Positions 8,763 to 18,845 are shown, counted from the first letter of the stretch. The stretch: 64,000 bases of DNA from Henricia sp. BOLD:AAB3569 (GCA_037783545.1 JBBELK010000994.1:62001-126000), one strand, 5' to 3'. The notes: a model not told the origin generated them from the sequence alone. Numbers and translations are program-made.

Positions 8763-8834
8763 GGTCCCTTGGTGTAACGGTTAGCACTTGACACTCTGAA
8801 TCTCGCAATCCGAGTTCAAATCTTGGTGGGACCT
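8763..8834 (+). tRNA. tRNA-Gln (CTG), degenerate
   Basis: T7·T65, T27·G43, C30·C40; TTG-type upstream flank. Confidence 0.6.
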
Positions 8835-8939
8835 TGTACTATTTTAACCTTTGTGTGAGCGGTTTACTCCAATTTTTTCGGTTAACTTCTAGATTTGATA
8901 TATTCCAGTTACAACTGCTTGGTGTGCAAAAGCAAGACT

Positions 8940-9011
8940 GGTCCCATGGTGTAACGGTTAGCACTCGAGACTCTGAATCTCGCAATCCGAGTTCAAATCT
9001 CGGTGGGACCT
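8940..9011 (+). tRNA. tRNA-Gln (CTG)
   Basis: CTG consensus, CAAT. Confidence 0.95.
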
Positions 9012-9115
9012 TGTATGGGTCAGTCCTTTGTGCAGGTTCTTTACTGCGATGTCTTTTTATTAACTTCTACATTTTATATATTCTAGCTACAAAGGGTTGA
9101 TGAAATGGTATGACT

Positions 9116-9202
9116 GGTCCCATGGTGTAACGGTTAGCTCTCGAGACTCTGAATCTCGCGATCCGAGTTCAAATCTCGGTGGATCAAATCTCGGTGGGAC
9201 CT
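9116..9202 (+). pseudogene. tRNA-Gln (CTG) with 15-base internal duplication
   Basis: The 3' T arm and acceptor start are duplicated (TCAAATCTCGGTGGA then TCAAATCTCGGTGGG), so the copy is 87 bases and the acceptor cannot pair in register with the first T arm. A24T also breaks the D stem. Confidence 0.8.
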
Positions 9203-9309
9203 TGTATGGGTCAGTCCTTTGTGTTTTAGGTTCTTTACTGCAATGTCTTTTTATTAACTTCTACATTTTATATATTCTAGCTACAAAGGGTTGATGAAAT
9301 GGTATGACT

Positions 9310-9381
9310 GGTCCCATGGTGTAATGGTTAGCACTCGAGACTTTGAATTTCGCGATCCGAGTTCAAATCTCGGTGGGACTT
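9310..9381 (+). tRNA. tRNA-Gln (TTG)
   Basis: G30·T40 and G1·T71 wobbles. Confidence 0.86.
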
Positions 9382-9486
9382 TGTACTATTTTAACCTTTG
9401 TGTGAGTGGTATACTGAAATGTTTTCGGTTAACTTCTAGATTTGATATATTCTAGTTACAACTGCTTGGTGAGTAAAAGCATGACT

Positions 9487-9558
9487 GGTCCCATGGTGTA
9501 ACGGTTAGCACTCGAGACTCTGAATCTCGCGATCCGAGTTCAAATCTCGGTGGGACCT
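9487..9558 (+). tRNA. tRNA-Gln (CTG)
   Basis: CTG consensus. Confidence 0.95.
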
Positions 9559-9661
9559 TGTATAGGTCAGTCTTTTGTGCAGGTTCTTTACTGCAATGTC
9601 TTTTATTAACTTCTACATTTTATATATTCTAGCTACAAGGGGTTGATGAAATGGTATGACT

Positions 9662-9733
9662 GGTCCCATGGTGTAATGGTTAGCACTCGAGACTTTGAAT
9701 CTCGCGATCCGAGTTCAAATCTCGGTGGGACCT
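9662..9733 (+). tRNA. tRNA-Gln (TTG)
   Basis: TTG consensus; followed by a CTG-class spacer. Confidence 0.95.
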
Positions 9734-9836
9734 TGTATGGGTCAGGCTTTTGTGCAGGTTCTTTACTGCAATGTCTTTTATTAACTTCTACATTTTATAT
9801 ATTCTAGCTACAAGGGGTTGATGAAATGGTATGACT

Positions 9837-9908
9837 GGTCTCATGGTGTAATGGTTAGCACTCGAGACTTTGAATCTCGCGATCCGAGTTCAAATCTCGG
9901 TGGGACCT
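9837..9908 (+). tRNA. tRNA-Gln (TTG)
   Basis: T5·G67 wobble. Confidence 0.88.
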
Positions 9909-10005
9909 TGTACCTTTGTGTAAGCGGTTTACTCCAATTTTTTTCGGTTAACTTCTAGATTTGATATATTCCAGTTACAACTGCTTGGTGTGCAAAAGCA
10001 TGACT

Positions 10006-10077
10006 GGTTCCATGGTGTAACGGTTAGCACTCGACACTCTGAATCTCGCAATCCGAGTTCAAATCTTGGTGGGACCT
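10006..10077 (+). tRNA. tRNA-Gln (CTG)
   Basis: T4·G68 wobble; C30·C40 mismatch; G50·T62; CAAT. Confidence 0.72.
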
Positions 10078-10182
10078 TGTGCGATTCTCAATTTTGTGTG
10101 AGTGGTTTACTGAAATGTTTTCGGTTAACTTCTAAATTTTATATATTCCAGCTACAACTGCTTGGTGGTCATAGGTATGACT

Positions 10183-10254
10183 GGTCCCGTGGTGTGACGG
10201 TTAGCACTCGAGACTCTGAATCTCGCGATCCGAGTTCAAATCTCGGTGGGATCT
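10183..10254 (+). tRNA. tRNA-Gln (CTG)
   Basis: G7·T65; A14G; G2·T70. Confidence 0.85.
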
Positions 10255-10359
10255 TGTACTATTTTAACCTTTGTGTGAGCGGTTTACTCCAATCTTTTCG
10301 GTTAACTTCTAGATTTGATATATTCCAGTTACAACTACTTGGTGTGCAAAAGCATGACT

Positions 10360-10431
10360 GGTCCCATGGTGTAACGGTTAGCACTCGAAACTCTGAATCA
10401 CGCAATCCGAGTTCAAATCTTGGTGGGACCT
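10360..10431 (+). tRNA. tRNA-Gln (CTG), degenerate
   Basis: A29·A41 and A30·C40 mismatches in the anticodon stem. Confidence 0.6.
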
Positions 10432-10536
10432 TGTGCGATTCTCAATTTTGTGTGAGTGGTTTACTGAAATGTTTTCGGTTAACTTCTAAATTTTATATAT
10501 TCCAGCTACAACTGCTTGGTGGTCATAGGTATGACT

Positions 10537-10608
10537 GGTCCCGTGGTGTAACGGTTAGCACTCGAGACTCTGAATCTCGCGATCCGAGTTCAAATCTCGG
10601 TGGGATCT
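10537..10608 (+). tRNA. tRNA-Gln (CTG)
   Basis: G7·T65; G2·T70. Confidence 0.87.
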
Positions 10609-10713
10609 TGTACTATTTTAACCTTTGTGTGAGCGGTTTACTCCAATCTTTTTGGTTAACTTCTAGATTTGATATATTCTAGTTACAACTGCTTGGTGTG
10701 CAAAAGCATGACT

Positions 10714-10785
10714 GGTCCCATGGTGTAACGGTTAGCACTCGAGACTCTGAATCTCGCGATCCGAGTTCAAATCTCGGTGGGACCT
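10714..10785 (+). tRNA. tRNA-Gln (CTG)
   Basis: CTG consensus. Confidence 0.95.
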
Positions 10786-10888
10786 TGTATGGGTCAGTCT
10801 TTTGTGCAGGTTCTTTACTGCAATGTCTTTTATTAACTTCTACATTTTATATATTCTAGCTACAAGGGGTTGATGAAATGGTATGATT

Positions 10889-10960
10889 GGTCCCATGGTG
10901 TAATGGTTAGCACTCGAGACTTTGAATCTCGCGATCCGAGTTCAAATCTCGGTGGGACCT
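10889..10960 (+). tRNA. tRNA-Gln (TTG)
   Basis: TTG consensus. Confidence 0.95.
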
Positions 10961-11065
10961 TGTACTATTTTAACCTTTGTGTGAGTGGTTTACCGAAATG
11001 TTTTCGGTTAACTTTTAGATTTGATATATTCTAGTTACAACTGCTTGGTGTGCAAAAGCATGACT

Positions 11066-11137
11066 GGTCCCATGGTGTAACGGTTAGCACTCGAGACTCT
11101 GAATCTCGCGATCCGAGTTCAAATCTCGGTGGGACCT
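11066..11137 (+). tRNA. tRNA-Gln (CTG)
   Basis: CTG consensus. Confidence 0.95.
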
Positions 11138-11240
11138 TGTATGGGTCAGGCTTTTGTGCAGGTTCTTTACTGCAATGTCTTTTATTAACTTCTATATTTT
11201 ATATATTCTAGCTACAAGGGGTTGATGAAATGGTATGACT

Positions 11241-11311
11241 GGTCCCATGGTGTAATGGTTAGCACTCGAGACTTTGAATCTCGCGATCCGAGTTCAATCT
11301 CGGTGGGACCT
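11241..11311 (+). tRNA. tRNA-Gln (TTG), T-loop deletion
   Basis: 71 bases: one A lost from the T loop (TTCAAT), which also damages the B box. Confidence 0.65.
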
Positions 11312-11417
11312 TGTACGATTTTAACCTTTGTGTGAGCGGTTTACTCCAATTTTTTTCGGTTAACTTCTAGATTTGATATATTCCAGTTACAACTGCTTGG
11401 TGTGCAAAAGCATGACT

Positions 11418-11489
11418 GGTCCCATGGTGTAACGGTTAGCACTCGACACTCTGAATCTCGCAATCCGAGTTCAAATCTTGGTGGGACCT
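11418..11489 (+). tRNA. tRNA-Gln (CTG)
   Basis: C30·C40; G50·T62; CAAT. Confidence 0.78.
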
Positions 11490-11594
11490 TGTGCGATTCT
11501 CAATTTTGTGTGAGTGGTTTACTGAAATGTTTTCGGTTAACTTCTAAATTTTATATATTCCAGCTACAACTGCTTGGTGGTCATAGGTATGACT

Positions 11595-11666
11595 GGTCCC
11601 GTGGTGTAACGGTTAGCACTCGAGACTCTGAATCTCGCGATCCGAGTTCAAATCTCGGTGGGACCT
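11595..11666 (+). tRNA. tRNA-Gln (CTG)
   Basis: G7·T65; T4 run starts at the discriminator base. Confidence 0.9.
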
Positions 11667-11769
11667 TTTATGGGTCAGTCCTTTGTGCAGGTTCTTTACT
11701 GCAATTTATTTTATTAACTTCTACATTTTATATATTCTAGCTACAAGGGGTTGATGAAATGGTATGACT

Positions 11770-11841
11770 GGTCCCATGGTGTAATGGTTAGCACTCGAGA
11801 CTTTGAATCTCGCGATCCGAGTTCAAATCTCGGTGGGACCT
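11770..11841 (+). tRNA. tRNA-Gln (TTG)
   Basis: TTG consensus. Confidence 0.95.
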
Positions 11842-11937
11842 TGTACCTTTGTGTGAGCGGTTTACTCCAATTTTTTCGGTTAACTTCTAGATTTGATATA
11901 TTCCAGTTACAACTGCTTGGTGTGGAAAAGCATGACT

Positions 11938-12009
11938 GGTCCCATGGTGTAACGGTTAGCACTCGAGACTCTGAATCTCGCAATCCGAGTTCAAATCTCG
12001 GTGGGACCT
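11938..12009 (+). tRNA. tRNA-Gln (CTG)
   Basis: CTG consensus, CAAT. Confidence 0.95.
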
Positions 12010-12114
12010 TGTACGATTCTCAATTTTGTGTGAGTGGTTTACTGAAATGTTTTCGGTTAACTTCTAAATTGTATATATTCCAGCTACAACTGCTTGGTGG
12101 TCATAGGTATGACT

Positions 12115-12186
12115 GGTCCCGTGGTGTAACGGTTAGCACTCGAGACTCTGAATCTCGCGATCCGAGTTCAAATCTCGGTGGGATCT
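12115..12186 (+). tRNA. tRNA-Gln (CTG)
   Basis: G7·T65; G2·T70. Confidence 0.87.
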
Positions 12187-12291
12187 TGTACTATTTTAAC
12201 CTTTGTGTGAGCGATTTACTCCAATCTTTTTGGTTAACTTCTAGATTTGATATATTCCAGTTACAACTGCTTGGTGTGCAAAAGCATGACT

Positions 12292-12363
12292 GGTCCCGTG
12301 GTGTAACGGTTAGCACTCGAGACTCTGAATCTCGCGATCCGAGTTCAAATCTCGGTGGGACCT
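12292..12363 (+). tRNA. tRNA-Gln (CTG)
   Basis: G7·T65. Confidence 0.92.
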
Positions 12364-12466
12364 TGTATGGGTCAGTCTTTTGTGCAGGTTCTTTACTGCA
12401 ATGTCTTTTATTAACTTCTACATTTTATATATTCTAGCTACAAGGGGTTGATGAAATGGTATGACT

Positions 12467-12538
12467 GGTCCCATGGTGTAATGGTTAGCACTCGAGACTT
12501 TGAATCTCGCGATCCGAGTTCAAATCTCGGTGGGACAT
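12467..12538 (+). tRNA. tRNA-Gln (TTG)
   Basis: G1·A71. Confidence 0.82.
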
Positions 12539-12641
12539 TTTATTGGTCAGTCCTTTGTGCAGGTTCTTTACTGCAATTTATTTTATTAACTTCTACATTT
12601 TATATATTCTAGCTACAAGGGGTTGATGAAATGGTATGACT

Positions 12642-12713
12642 GGTCCCATGGTGTAATGGTTAGCACTCGAGACTTTGAATCTCGCGATCCGAGTTCAAAT
12701 CTCGGTGGGACCT
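12642..12713 (+). tRNA. tRNA-Gln (TTG)
   Basis: TTG consensus. Confidence 0.95.
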
Positions 12714-12818
12714 TGTACTATTTTAACCTTTGTGTGAGTGGTTTACTGAAATGTTTTCGGTTAACTTTTAGATTTGATATATTCTAGTTACAACTGCTTG
12801 GTGTGCAAAAGCATGTCT

Positions 12819-12890
12819 GGTCCCATGGTGTAACGGTTAGCACTCGAGACTCTGAATCTCGCAATCCGAGTTCAAATCTCGGTGGGACCT
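12819..12890 (+). tRNA. tRNA-Gln (CTG)
   Basis: CTG consensus, CAAT. Confidence 0.95.
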
Positions 12891-12995
12891 TGTACGATTC
12901 TCAATTTTGTGTGAGTGGTTTACTGAAATGTTATCGGTTAACTTCTAAATTTTATATATTCCAGCTACAACTGCTTGGTGGTCATAAGTATGACT

Positions 12996-13067
12996 GGTCC
13001 CATGGTGTAACGGTTAGCACTCGAGACTCTGAATCTCGCGATCCGAGTTCAAATCTCGGTGGGATCT
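12996..13067 (+). tRNA. tRNA-Gln (CTG)
   Basis: G2·T70. Confidence 0.9.
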
Positions 13068-13172
13068 TGTACTATTTTAACCTTTATGTGAACGGTTTAC
13101 TCCAATCTTTTCGGTTAACTTCTAGATTTGATATATTCCAGTTACAACTGCTTGGTGTGCAAAAGCATGACT

Positions 13173-13244
13173 GGTCCCATGGTGTAACGGTTAGCACTCG
13201 AGACTCTGAATCTCGCGATCCGAGTTCAAATCTCGGTGGGACCT
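13173..13244 (+). tRNA. tRNA-Gln (CTG)
   Basis: CTG consensus. Confidence 0.95.
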
Positions 13245-13349
13245 TGTACTATTTTAATCTTTGTGTGAGTGGTTTACCGAAATGTTTTCGGTTAACTTTT
13301 AGATTTGATATATTCTAGTTACAACTGCTTGGTGTGCAAAATAATGACT

Positions 13350-13421
13350 GGTCCCATGGTGTAACGGTTAGCACTCGAGACTCTGAATCTCGCGATCCGA
13401 GCTCAAATCTCGGTGGGACCT
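13350..13421 (+). tRNA. tRNA-Gln (CTG)
   Basis: T53C. Confidence 0.87.
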
Positions 13422-13524
13422 TGTATGGGTCAGGCTTTTGTGCAGGTTCTTTACTGCAATGTCTTTTATTAACTTCTACATTTTATATATTCTAGTTACA
13501 AGGGGTTGATGAAATGGTATGACT

Positions 13525-13596
13525 GGTCCTATGGTGTAATGGTTAGCACTCGAGACTTTGAATCTCGCGATCCGAGTTCAAATCTCGGTGGGACCT
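13525..13596 (+). tRNA. tRNA-Gln (TTG)
   Basis: T6·G66 wobble. Confidence 0.9.
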
Positions 13597-13693
13597 TGTA
13601 CCTTTGTGTGAGCGGTTTACTCAAATTTTTTTCGGTTAACTTCTAGATTTGATATATTCCAGTTACAACTGCTTGGTGTGCAAAAGCATGACT

Positions 13694-13765
13694 GGTCCCA
13701 TGGTGTAACGGTTAACACTCGAGACTCTGAATCTCGCGATCCGAGTTCAAATCTCGGTGGGACCT
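13694..13765 (+). tRNA. tRNA-Gln (CTG)
   Basis: G22A. Confidence 0.92.
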
Positions 13766-13862
13766 TGTACCTTTGTGTGAGCGGTTTACTCAAATTTTTT
13801 TGGGTTAACTTCTAGATTTGATATATTCCAGTTACAACTGCTTGGTGTGCAAAAGCATGACT

Positions 13863-13934
13863 GGTCCCATGGTGTAACGGTTAGCACTCGAGACTCTGAA
13901 TCTCGCAATCCGAGTTCAAATCTCGGTGGGACCT
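13863..13934 (+). tRNA. tRNA-Gln (CTG)
   Basis: CTG consensus, CAAT. Confidence 0.95.
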
Positions 13935-14039
13935 TGTACGGTTCTCAATTTTGTGTGAGTGGTTTACTGAAATGTTTGCGGTTAACTTCTAAATTTTATA
14001 TATTCCAGTTACAACTGCTTGGTGTGGAAAAGCATGACT

Positions 14040-14111
14040 GGTCCCATGGTGTAACGGTTAGCACTCGAGACTCTGAATCTCGCAATCCGAGTTCAAATCT
14101 CGGTGGGACCT
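14040..14111 (+). tRNA. tRNA-Gln (CTG)
   Basis: CTG consensus, CAAT. Confidence 0.95.
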
Positions 14112-14216
14112 TGTACGATTCTCAATTTTGTGTGAGTGGTTTACTGAAATGTTTTCGGTTAACTTCTAAATTGTATATATTCCAGCTACAACTGCTTGGT
14201 GGTCATAGGTATGACT

Positions 14217-14288
14217 GGTCCCGTGGTGTAACGGTTAGCACTCGAGACTCTGAATCTCGCGATCCGAGTTTAAATCTCGGTGGGATCT
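14217..14288 (+). tRNA. tRNA-Gln (CTG)
   Basis: G7·T65; C55T; G2·T70. Confidence 0.78.
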
Positions 14289-14393
14289 TGTACTATTTTA
14301 ACCTTTGTGTGAGCGATTTACTCCAATCTTTTTGGTTAACTTCTAGATTTGATATATTCCAGTTACAACTGCTTGGTGTGCAAAAGCATGACT

Positions 14394-14465
14394 GGTCCCG
14401 TGGTGTAACGGTTAGCACTCGAGACTCTGAATCTCGCGATCCGAGTTCAAATCTCGGTGGGACCT
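14394..14465 (+). tRNA. tRNA-Gln (CTG)
   Basis: G7·T65. Confidence 0.92.
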
Positions 14466-14568
14466 TGTATGGGTCAGTCTTTTGTGCAGGTTCTTTACTG
14501 CAATGTCTTTTATTAACTTCTACATTTTATATATTCTAGCTACAAGGGGTTGATGAAATGGTATGACT

Positions 14569-14640
14569 GGTCCCATGGTGTAATGGTTAGCACTCGAGAC
14601 TTTGAATCTCGCGATCCGAGTTCAAATCTCGGTGGGACAT
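14569..14640 (+). tRNA. tRNA-Gln (TTG)
   Basis: G1·A71. Confidence 0.82.
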
Positions 14641-14743
14641 TTTATTGGTCAGTCCTTTGTGCAGGTTCTTTACTGCAATTTATTTTATTAACTTCTACAT
14701 TTTATATATTCTAGCTACAAGGGGTTGATGAAATGGTATGACT

Positions 14744-14815
14744 GGTCCCATGGTGTAATGGTTAGCACTCGAGACTTTGAATCTCGCGATCCGAGTTCAA
14801 ATCTCGGTGGGACCT
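14744..14815 (+). tRNA. tRNA-Gln (TTG)
   Basis: TTG consensus. Confidence 0.95.
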
Positions 14816-14920
14816 TGTACTATTTTAACCTTTGTGTGAGTGGTTTACTGAAATGTTTTCGGTTAACTTTTAGATTTGATATATTCTAGTTACAACTGCT
14901 TGGTGTGCAAAAGCATGTCT

Positions 14921-14992
14921 GGTCCCATGGTGTAACGGTTAGCACTCGAGACTCTGAATCTCGCAATCCGAGTTCAAATCTCGGTGGGACCT
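14921..14992 (+). tRNA. tRNA-Gln (CTG)
   Basis: CTG consensus, CAAT. Confidence 0.95.
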
Positions 14993-15097
14993 TGTACGAT
15001 TCTCAATTTTGTGTGAGTGGTTTACTGAAATGTTATCGGTTAACTTCTAAATTTTATATATTCCAGCTACAACTGCTTGGTGGTCATAAGTATGACT

Positions 15098-15169
15098 GGT
15101 CCCATGGTGTAACGGTTAGCACTCGAGACTCTGAATCTCGCGATCCGAGTTCAAATCTCGGTGGGATCT
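15098..15169 (+). tRNA. tRNA-Gln (CTG)
   Basis: G2·T70. Confidence 0.9.
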
Positions 15170-15274
15170 TGTACTATTTTAACCTTTATGTGAACGGTTT
15201 ACTCCAATCTTTTCGGTTAACTTCTAGATTTGATATATTCCAGTTACAACTGCTTGGTGTGCAAAAGCATGACT

Positions 15275-15346
15275 GGTCCCATGGTGTAACGGTTAGCACT
15301 CGAGACTCTGAATCTCGCGATCCGAGTTCAAATCTCGGTGGGACCT
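15275..15346 (+). tRNA. tRNA-Gln (CTG)
   Basis: CTG consensus. Confidence 0.95.
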
Positions 15347-15451
15347 TGTACTATTTTAATCTTTGTGTGAGTGGTTTACCGAAATGTTTTCGGTTAACTT
15401 TTAGATTTGATATATTCTAGTTACAACTGCTTGGTGTGCAAAATAATGACT

Positions 15452-15523
15452 GGTCCCATGGTGTAACGGTTAGCACTCGAGACTCTGAATCTCGCGATCC
15501 GAGCTCAAATCTCGGTGGGACCT
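15452..15523 (+). tRNA. tRNA-Gln (CTG)
   Basis: T53C. Confidence 0.87.
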
Positions 15524-15626
15524 TGTATGGGTCAGGCTTTTGTGCAGGTTCTTTACTGCAATGTCTTTTATTAACTTCTACATTTTATATATTCTAGTTA
15601 CAAGGGGTTGATGAAATGGTATGACT

Positions 15627-15698
15627 GGTCCTATGGTGTAATGGTTAGCACTCGAGACTTTGAATCTCGCGATCCGAGTTCAAATCTCGGTGGGACCT
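15627..15698 (+). tRNA. tRNA-Gln (TTG)
   Basis: T6·G66. Confidence 0.9.
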
Positions 15699-15795
15699 TG
15701 TACCTTTGTGTGAGCGGTTTACTCAAATTTTTTTCGGTTAACTTCTAGATTTGATATATTCCAGTTACAACTGCTTGGTGTGCAAAAGCATGACT

Positions 15796-15867
15796 GGTCC
15801 CATGGTGTAACGGTTAACACTCGAGACTCTGAATCTCGCGATCCGAGTTCAAATCTCGGTGGGACCT
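15796..15867 (+). tRNA. tRNA-Gln (CTG)
   Basis: G22A. Confidence 0.92.
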
Positions 15868-15964
15868 TGTACCTTTGTGTGAGCGGTTTACTCAAATTTT
15901 TTTGGGTTAACTTCTAGATTTGATATATTCCAGTTACAACTGCTTGGTGTGCAAAAGCATGACT

Positions 15965-16036
15965 GGTCCCATGGTGTAACGGTTAGCACTCGAGACTCTG
16001 AATCTCGCAATCCGAGTTCAAATCTCGGTGGGACCT
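15965..16036 (+). tRNA. tRNA-Gln (CTG)
   Basis: CTG consensus, CAAT. Confidence 0.95.
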
Positions 16037-16141
16037 TGTACGGTTCTCAATTTTGTGTGAGTGGTTTACTGAAATGTTTGCGGTTAACTTCTAAATTTTA
16101 TATATTCCAGCTACAACTGCTTGGTGGTCATAGGTATGACT

Positions 16142-16213
16142 GGTCCCGTGGTGTAACGGTTAGCACTCGAGACTCTGAATCTCGCGATCCGAGTTCAAAT
16201 CTCGGTTGGATCT
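16142..16213 (+). tRNA. tRNA-Gln (CTG)
   Basis: C6·T66 mismatch; G7·T65; G2·T70. Confidence 0.72.
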
Positions 16214-16318
16214 TGTACTATTTTAACCTTTGTGTGAGCGATTTACTCCAATCTTTTCAGTTAACTTCTAGATTTGATATATTCCAGTTACAACTGCTTG
16301 GTGTGCAAAAGCATGACG

Positions 16319-16390
16319 GGTCCCATGGTGTAACGGTTAGCACTCGAGACTCTGAATCTCGCAATCTGAGTTCAAATCTCGGTGGGACCT
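16319..16390 (+). tRNA. tRNA-Gln (CTG)
   Basis: CAAT; T49·G63; upstream base -1 is G not T. Confidence 0.9.
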
Positions 16391-16495
16391 TGTACGATTC
16401 TCAATTTTGTGTGAGTGGTTTACTGAAATGTTATCGGTTAACTTCTAAATTTTATATATTCCAGCTACAATTGCTTGGTGGTCATAAGTATGACT

Positions 16496-16567
16496 GGTCC
16501 CGTGTTGTAACGGTTAGCACTCGAGACTCTGCATCTCGCGATCCGAGTTCAAATCTCGGTGGGATCT
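16496..16567 (+). tRNA. tRNA-Gln (CTG), C37 variant
   Basis: A37C next to the anticodon; T10·C25; G7·T65; G2·T70. Confidence 0.7.
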
Positions 16568-16672
16568 TGTACTATTTTAACCTTTGTGTGAGCGATTTAC
16601 TCCAATCTTTTCAGTTAACTTCTAGATTTGATATATTCCAGTTACAACTGCTTGGTGTGCAAAAGCATGACT

Positions 16673-16744
16673 GGTCCCAAGGTGTAACGGTTAGCACTCG
16701 ACACTCTGAATCTCGCAATCCGAGTTCAAATCTTGGTGGGACCT
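16673..16744 (+). tRNA. tRNA-Gln (CTG)
   Basis: C30·C40; T8A; G50·T62. Confidence 0.7.
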
Positions 16745-16849
16745 TGTGCGATTCTCAATTTTGTGTGAGTGGTTTACTGAAATGTTTTCGGTTAACTTCT
16801 AAATTTTATATATTCCAGCTACAACTGCTTGGTGGTTATAGGTATGACT

Positions 16850-16921
16850 GGTCCCGTGGTGTAACGGTTAGCACTCGAGACTCTGAATCTCGCGATCCGA
16901 GTTCAAATCTCGGTGGGACCT
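16850..16921 (+). tRNA. tRNA-Gln (CTG)
   Basis: G7·T65. Confidence 0.92.
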
Positions 16922-17024
16922 TGTATGGGTCAGTCCTTTGTGCAGGTTCTTTACTGCAATGTCTTTTATTAACTTCTACATTTTATATATTCTAGCTACA
17001 AAGGGTTGATGAAATGGTATGACT

Positions 17025-17096
17025 GGTCCCATGGTGTAATGGTTAGCACTCGAGACTTTGAATCTCGCGATCTGAGTTCAAATCTCGGTGGGACCT
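17025..17096 (+). tRNA. tRNA-Gln (TTG)
   Basis: T49·G63. Confidence 0.9.
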
Positions 17097-17192
17097 TGTA
17101 CCTTTGTGTGAGCGGTTTACTCCAATTTTTTCGGTTAACTTCTAAATTTTATATATTCCAGCTACAATTGCTTGGTGGTCATAAGTATGACT

Positions 17193-17264
17193 GGTCCCGT
17201 GTTGTAACGGTTAGCACTCGAGACTCTGCATCTCGCGATCCGAGTTCAAATCTCGGTGGGATCT
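17193..17264 (+). tRNA. tRNA-Gln (CTG), C37 variant
   Basis: As 16496. Confidence 0.7.
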
Positions 17265-17369
17265 TGTACTATTTTAACCTTTGTGTGAGCGGTTTACTCC
17301 AATCTTTTTGGTTAACTTCTAGATTTGATATATTCCAGTTACAACTGCTTGGTGTGCAAAAGCATGACT

Positions 17370-17441
17370 GGTCCCATGGTGTAACGGTTAGCACTCGACA
17401 CTCTGAATCTCGCAATCCGAGTTCAAATCTTGGTGGGACCT
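17370..17441 (+). tRNA. tRNA-Gln (CTG)
   Basis: C30·C40; G50·T62; CAAT. Confidence 0.78.
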
Positions 17442-17546
17442 TGTGCGATTCTCAATTTTGTGTGAGTGGTTTACTGAAATGTTTTCGGTTAACTTATAAA
17501 TTTTATATATTCCAGCTACAACTGCTTGGTGGTCATAGGTATGACT

Positions 17547-17618
17547 GGTCCCGTGGTGTAACGGTTAGCACTCGAGACTCTGAATCTCGCGATCCGAGTT
17601 CAAATCTCGGTGGGACCT
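17547..17618 (+). tRNA. tRNA-Gln (CTG)
   Basis: G7·T65. Confidence 0.92.
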
Positions 17619-17721
17619 TGTATGGGTCAGTCCTTTGTGCAGGTTCTTTACTGCAATGTCTTTTATTAACTTCTACATTTTATATATTCTAGCTACAAAG
17701 GGTTGATGAAATGGTATGACT

Positions 17722-17793
17722 GGTCCCATGGTGTAATGGTTAGCACTCGAGACTTTGAATCTCGCGATCCGAGTTCAAATCTCGGTGGGACCT
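17722..17793 (+). tRNA. tRNA-Gln (TTG)
   Basis: TTG consensus. Confidence 0.95.
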
Positions 17794-17889
17794 TGTACCT
17801 TTGTGTGAGCGGTTTACTCCAATTTTTTCGGTTAACTTCTAGATTTGATATATTCCAGTTACAACTGCTTGGTGTGCAAAAGCATGACT

Positions 17890-17961
17890 GGTCCCATGGT
17901 GTAACGGTTAGCACTCGAGACTCTGAATCTCGCAATCCGAGTTCAAATCTCGGTGGAACCT
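17890..17961 (+). tRNA. tRNA-Gln (CTG)
   Basis: CAAT; C4·A68. Confidence 0.82.
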
Positions 17962-18065
17962 TGTACGATTCTCAATTTTGTGTGAGTGGTTTACTGAAAT
18001 GTTTTGGTTAACTTCTAAATTTTATATATTCCAGCTACAACTGCTTGGTGGTCATAGGTATGACT

Positions 18066-18137
18066 GGTCCCGTGGTGTAACGGTTAGCACTCGAGACTCT
18101 GAATCTCGCGATCCGAGTTCAAATCTCGGTTGGATCT
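18066..18137 (+). tRNA. tRNA-Gln (CTG)
   Basis: C6·T66; G7·T65; G2·T70. Confidence 0.72.
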
Positions 18138-18242
18138 TGTACTATTTTAACCTTTGTGTGAGCGATTTACTCCAATCTTTTCAGTTAACTTCTAGATTTG
18201 ATATATTCCAGTTACAACTGCTTGGTGTGCAAAAGCATGACG

Positions 18243-18314
18243 GGTCCCATGGTGTAACGGTTAGCACTCGAGACTCTGAATCTCGCAATCTGAGTTCAAA
18301 TCTCGGTGGGACCT
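18243..18314 (+). tRNA. tRNA-Gln (CTG)
   Basis: CAAT; T49·G63. Confidence 0.9.
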
Positions 18315-18419
18315 TGTACGATTCTCAATTTTGTGTGAGTGGTTTACTGAAATGTTATCGGTTAACTTCTAAATTTTATATATTCCAGCTACAATTGCTT
18401 GGTGGTCATAAGTATGACT

Positions 18420-18491
18420 GGTCCCGTGTTGTAACGGTTAGCACTCGAGACTCTGCATCTCGCGATCCGAGTTCAAATCTCGGTGGGATCT
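18420..18491 (+). tRNA. tRNA-Gln (CTG), C37 variant
   Basis: As 16496. Confidence 0.7.
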
Positions 18492-18596
18492 TGTACTATT
18501 TTAACCTTTGTGTGAGCGGTTTACTCCAATCTTTTTGGTTAACTTCTAGATTTGATATATTCCAGTTACAACTGCTTGGTGTGCAAAAGCATGACT

Positions 18597-18668
18597 GGTC
18601 CCATGGTGCAACGGTTAGCACTCGACACTCTGAATCTCGCAATCCGAGTTCAAATCTTGGTGGGACCT
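18597..18668 (+). tRNA. tRNA-Gln (CTG)
   Basis: C30·C40; T13C pairs with G22; G50·T62. Confidence 0.76.
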
Positions 18669-18773
18669 TGTGCGATTCTCAATTTTGTGTGAGTGGTTTA
18701 CTGAAATGTTTTCGGTTAACTTCTAAATTTTATATATTCCAGCTACAACTGCTTGGTGGTCATAGGTATGACT

Positions 18774-18845
18774 GGTCACGTGGTGTAACGGTTAGCACTC
18801 GAGACTCTGAATCTCGCGATCCGAGTTCAAATCTCGGTGGGACCT
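18774..18845 (+). tRNA. tRNA-Gln (CTG)
   Basis: A5·G67 mismatch; G7·T65. Confidence 0.78.

Larger units (their letters stand above)
10006..10713 (+). repeat. 354-bp dimer duplication
   Basis: The pair at 10006/10183 recurs at 10360/10537, including TGTGCGATTC and GGGATCT junctions. Confidence 0.8.
11938..16141 (+). repeat. 2102-bp tandem duplication (12 tRNAs x 2)
   Basis: Starts 11938 to 13863 recur at +2102 (14040 to 15965). Shared private variants include GTGTGGAAAAG before 11938/14040, GCATGTCT before 12819/14921 and AATAATGACT before 13350/15452. Confidence 0.92.

Noticed and set aside
15949..16995. 348-codon open frame and many similar frames on the + strand
   Set aside because: They translate straight through tRNA genes and spacers, follow the 177-base period, and share no start context; by-products of the repeat.
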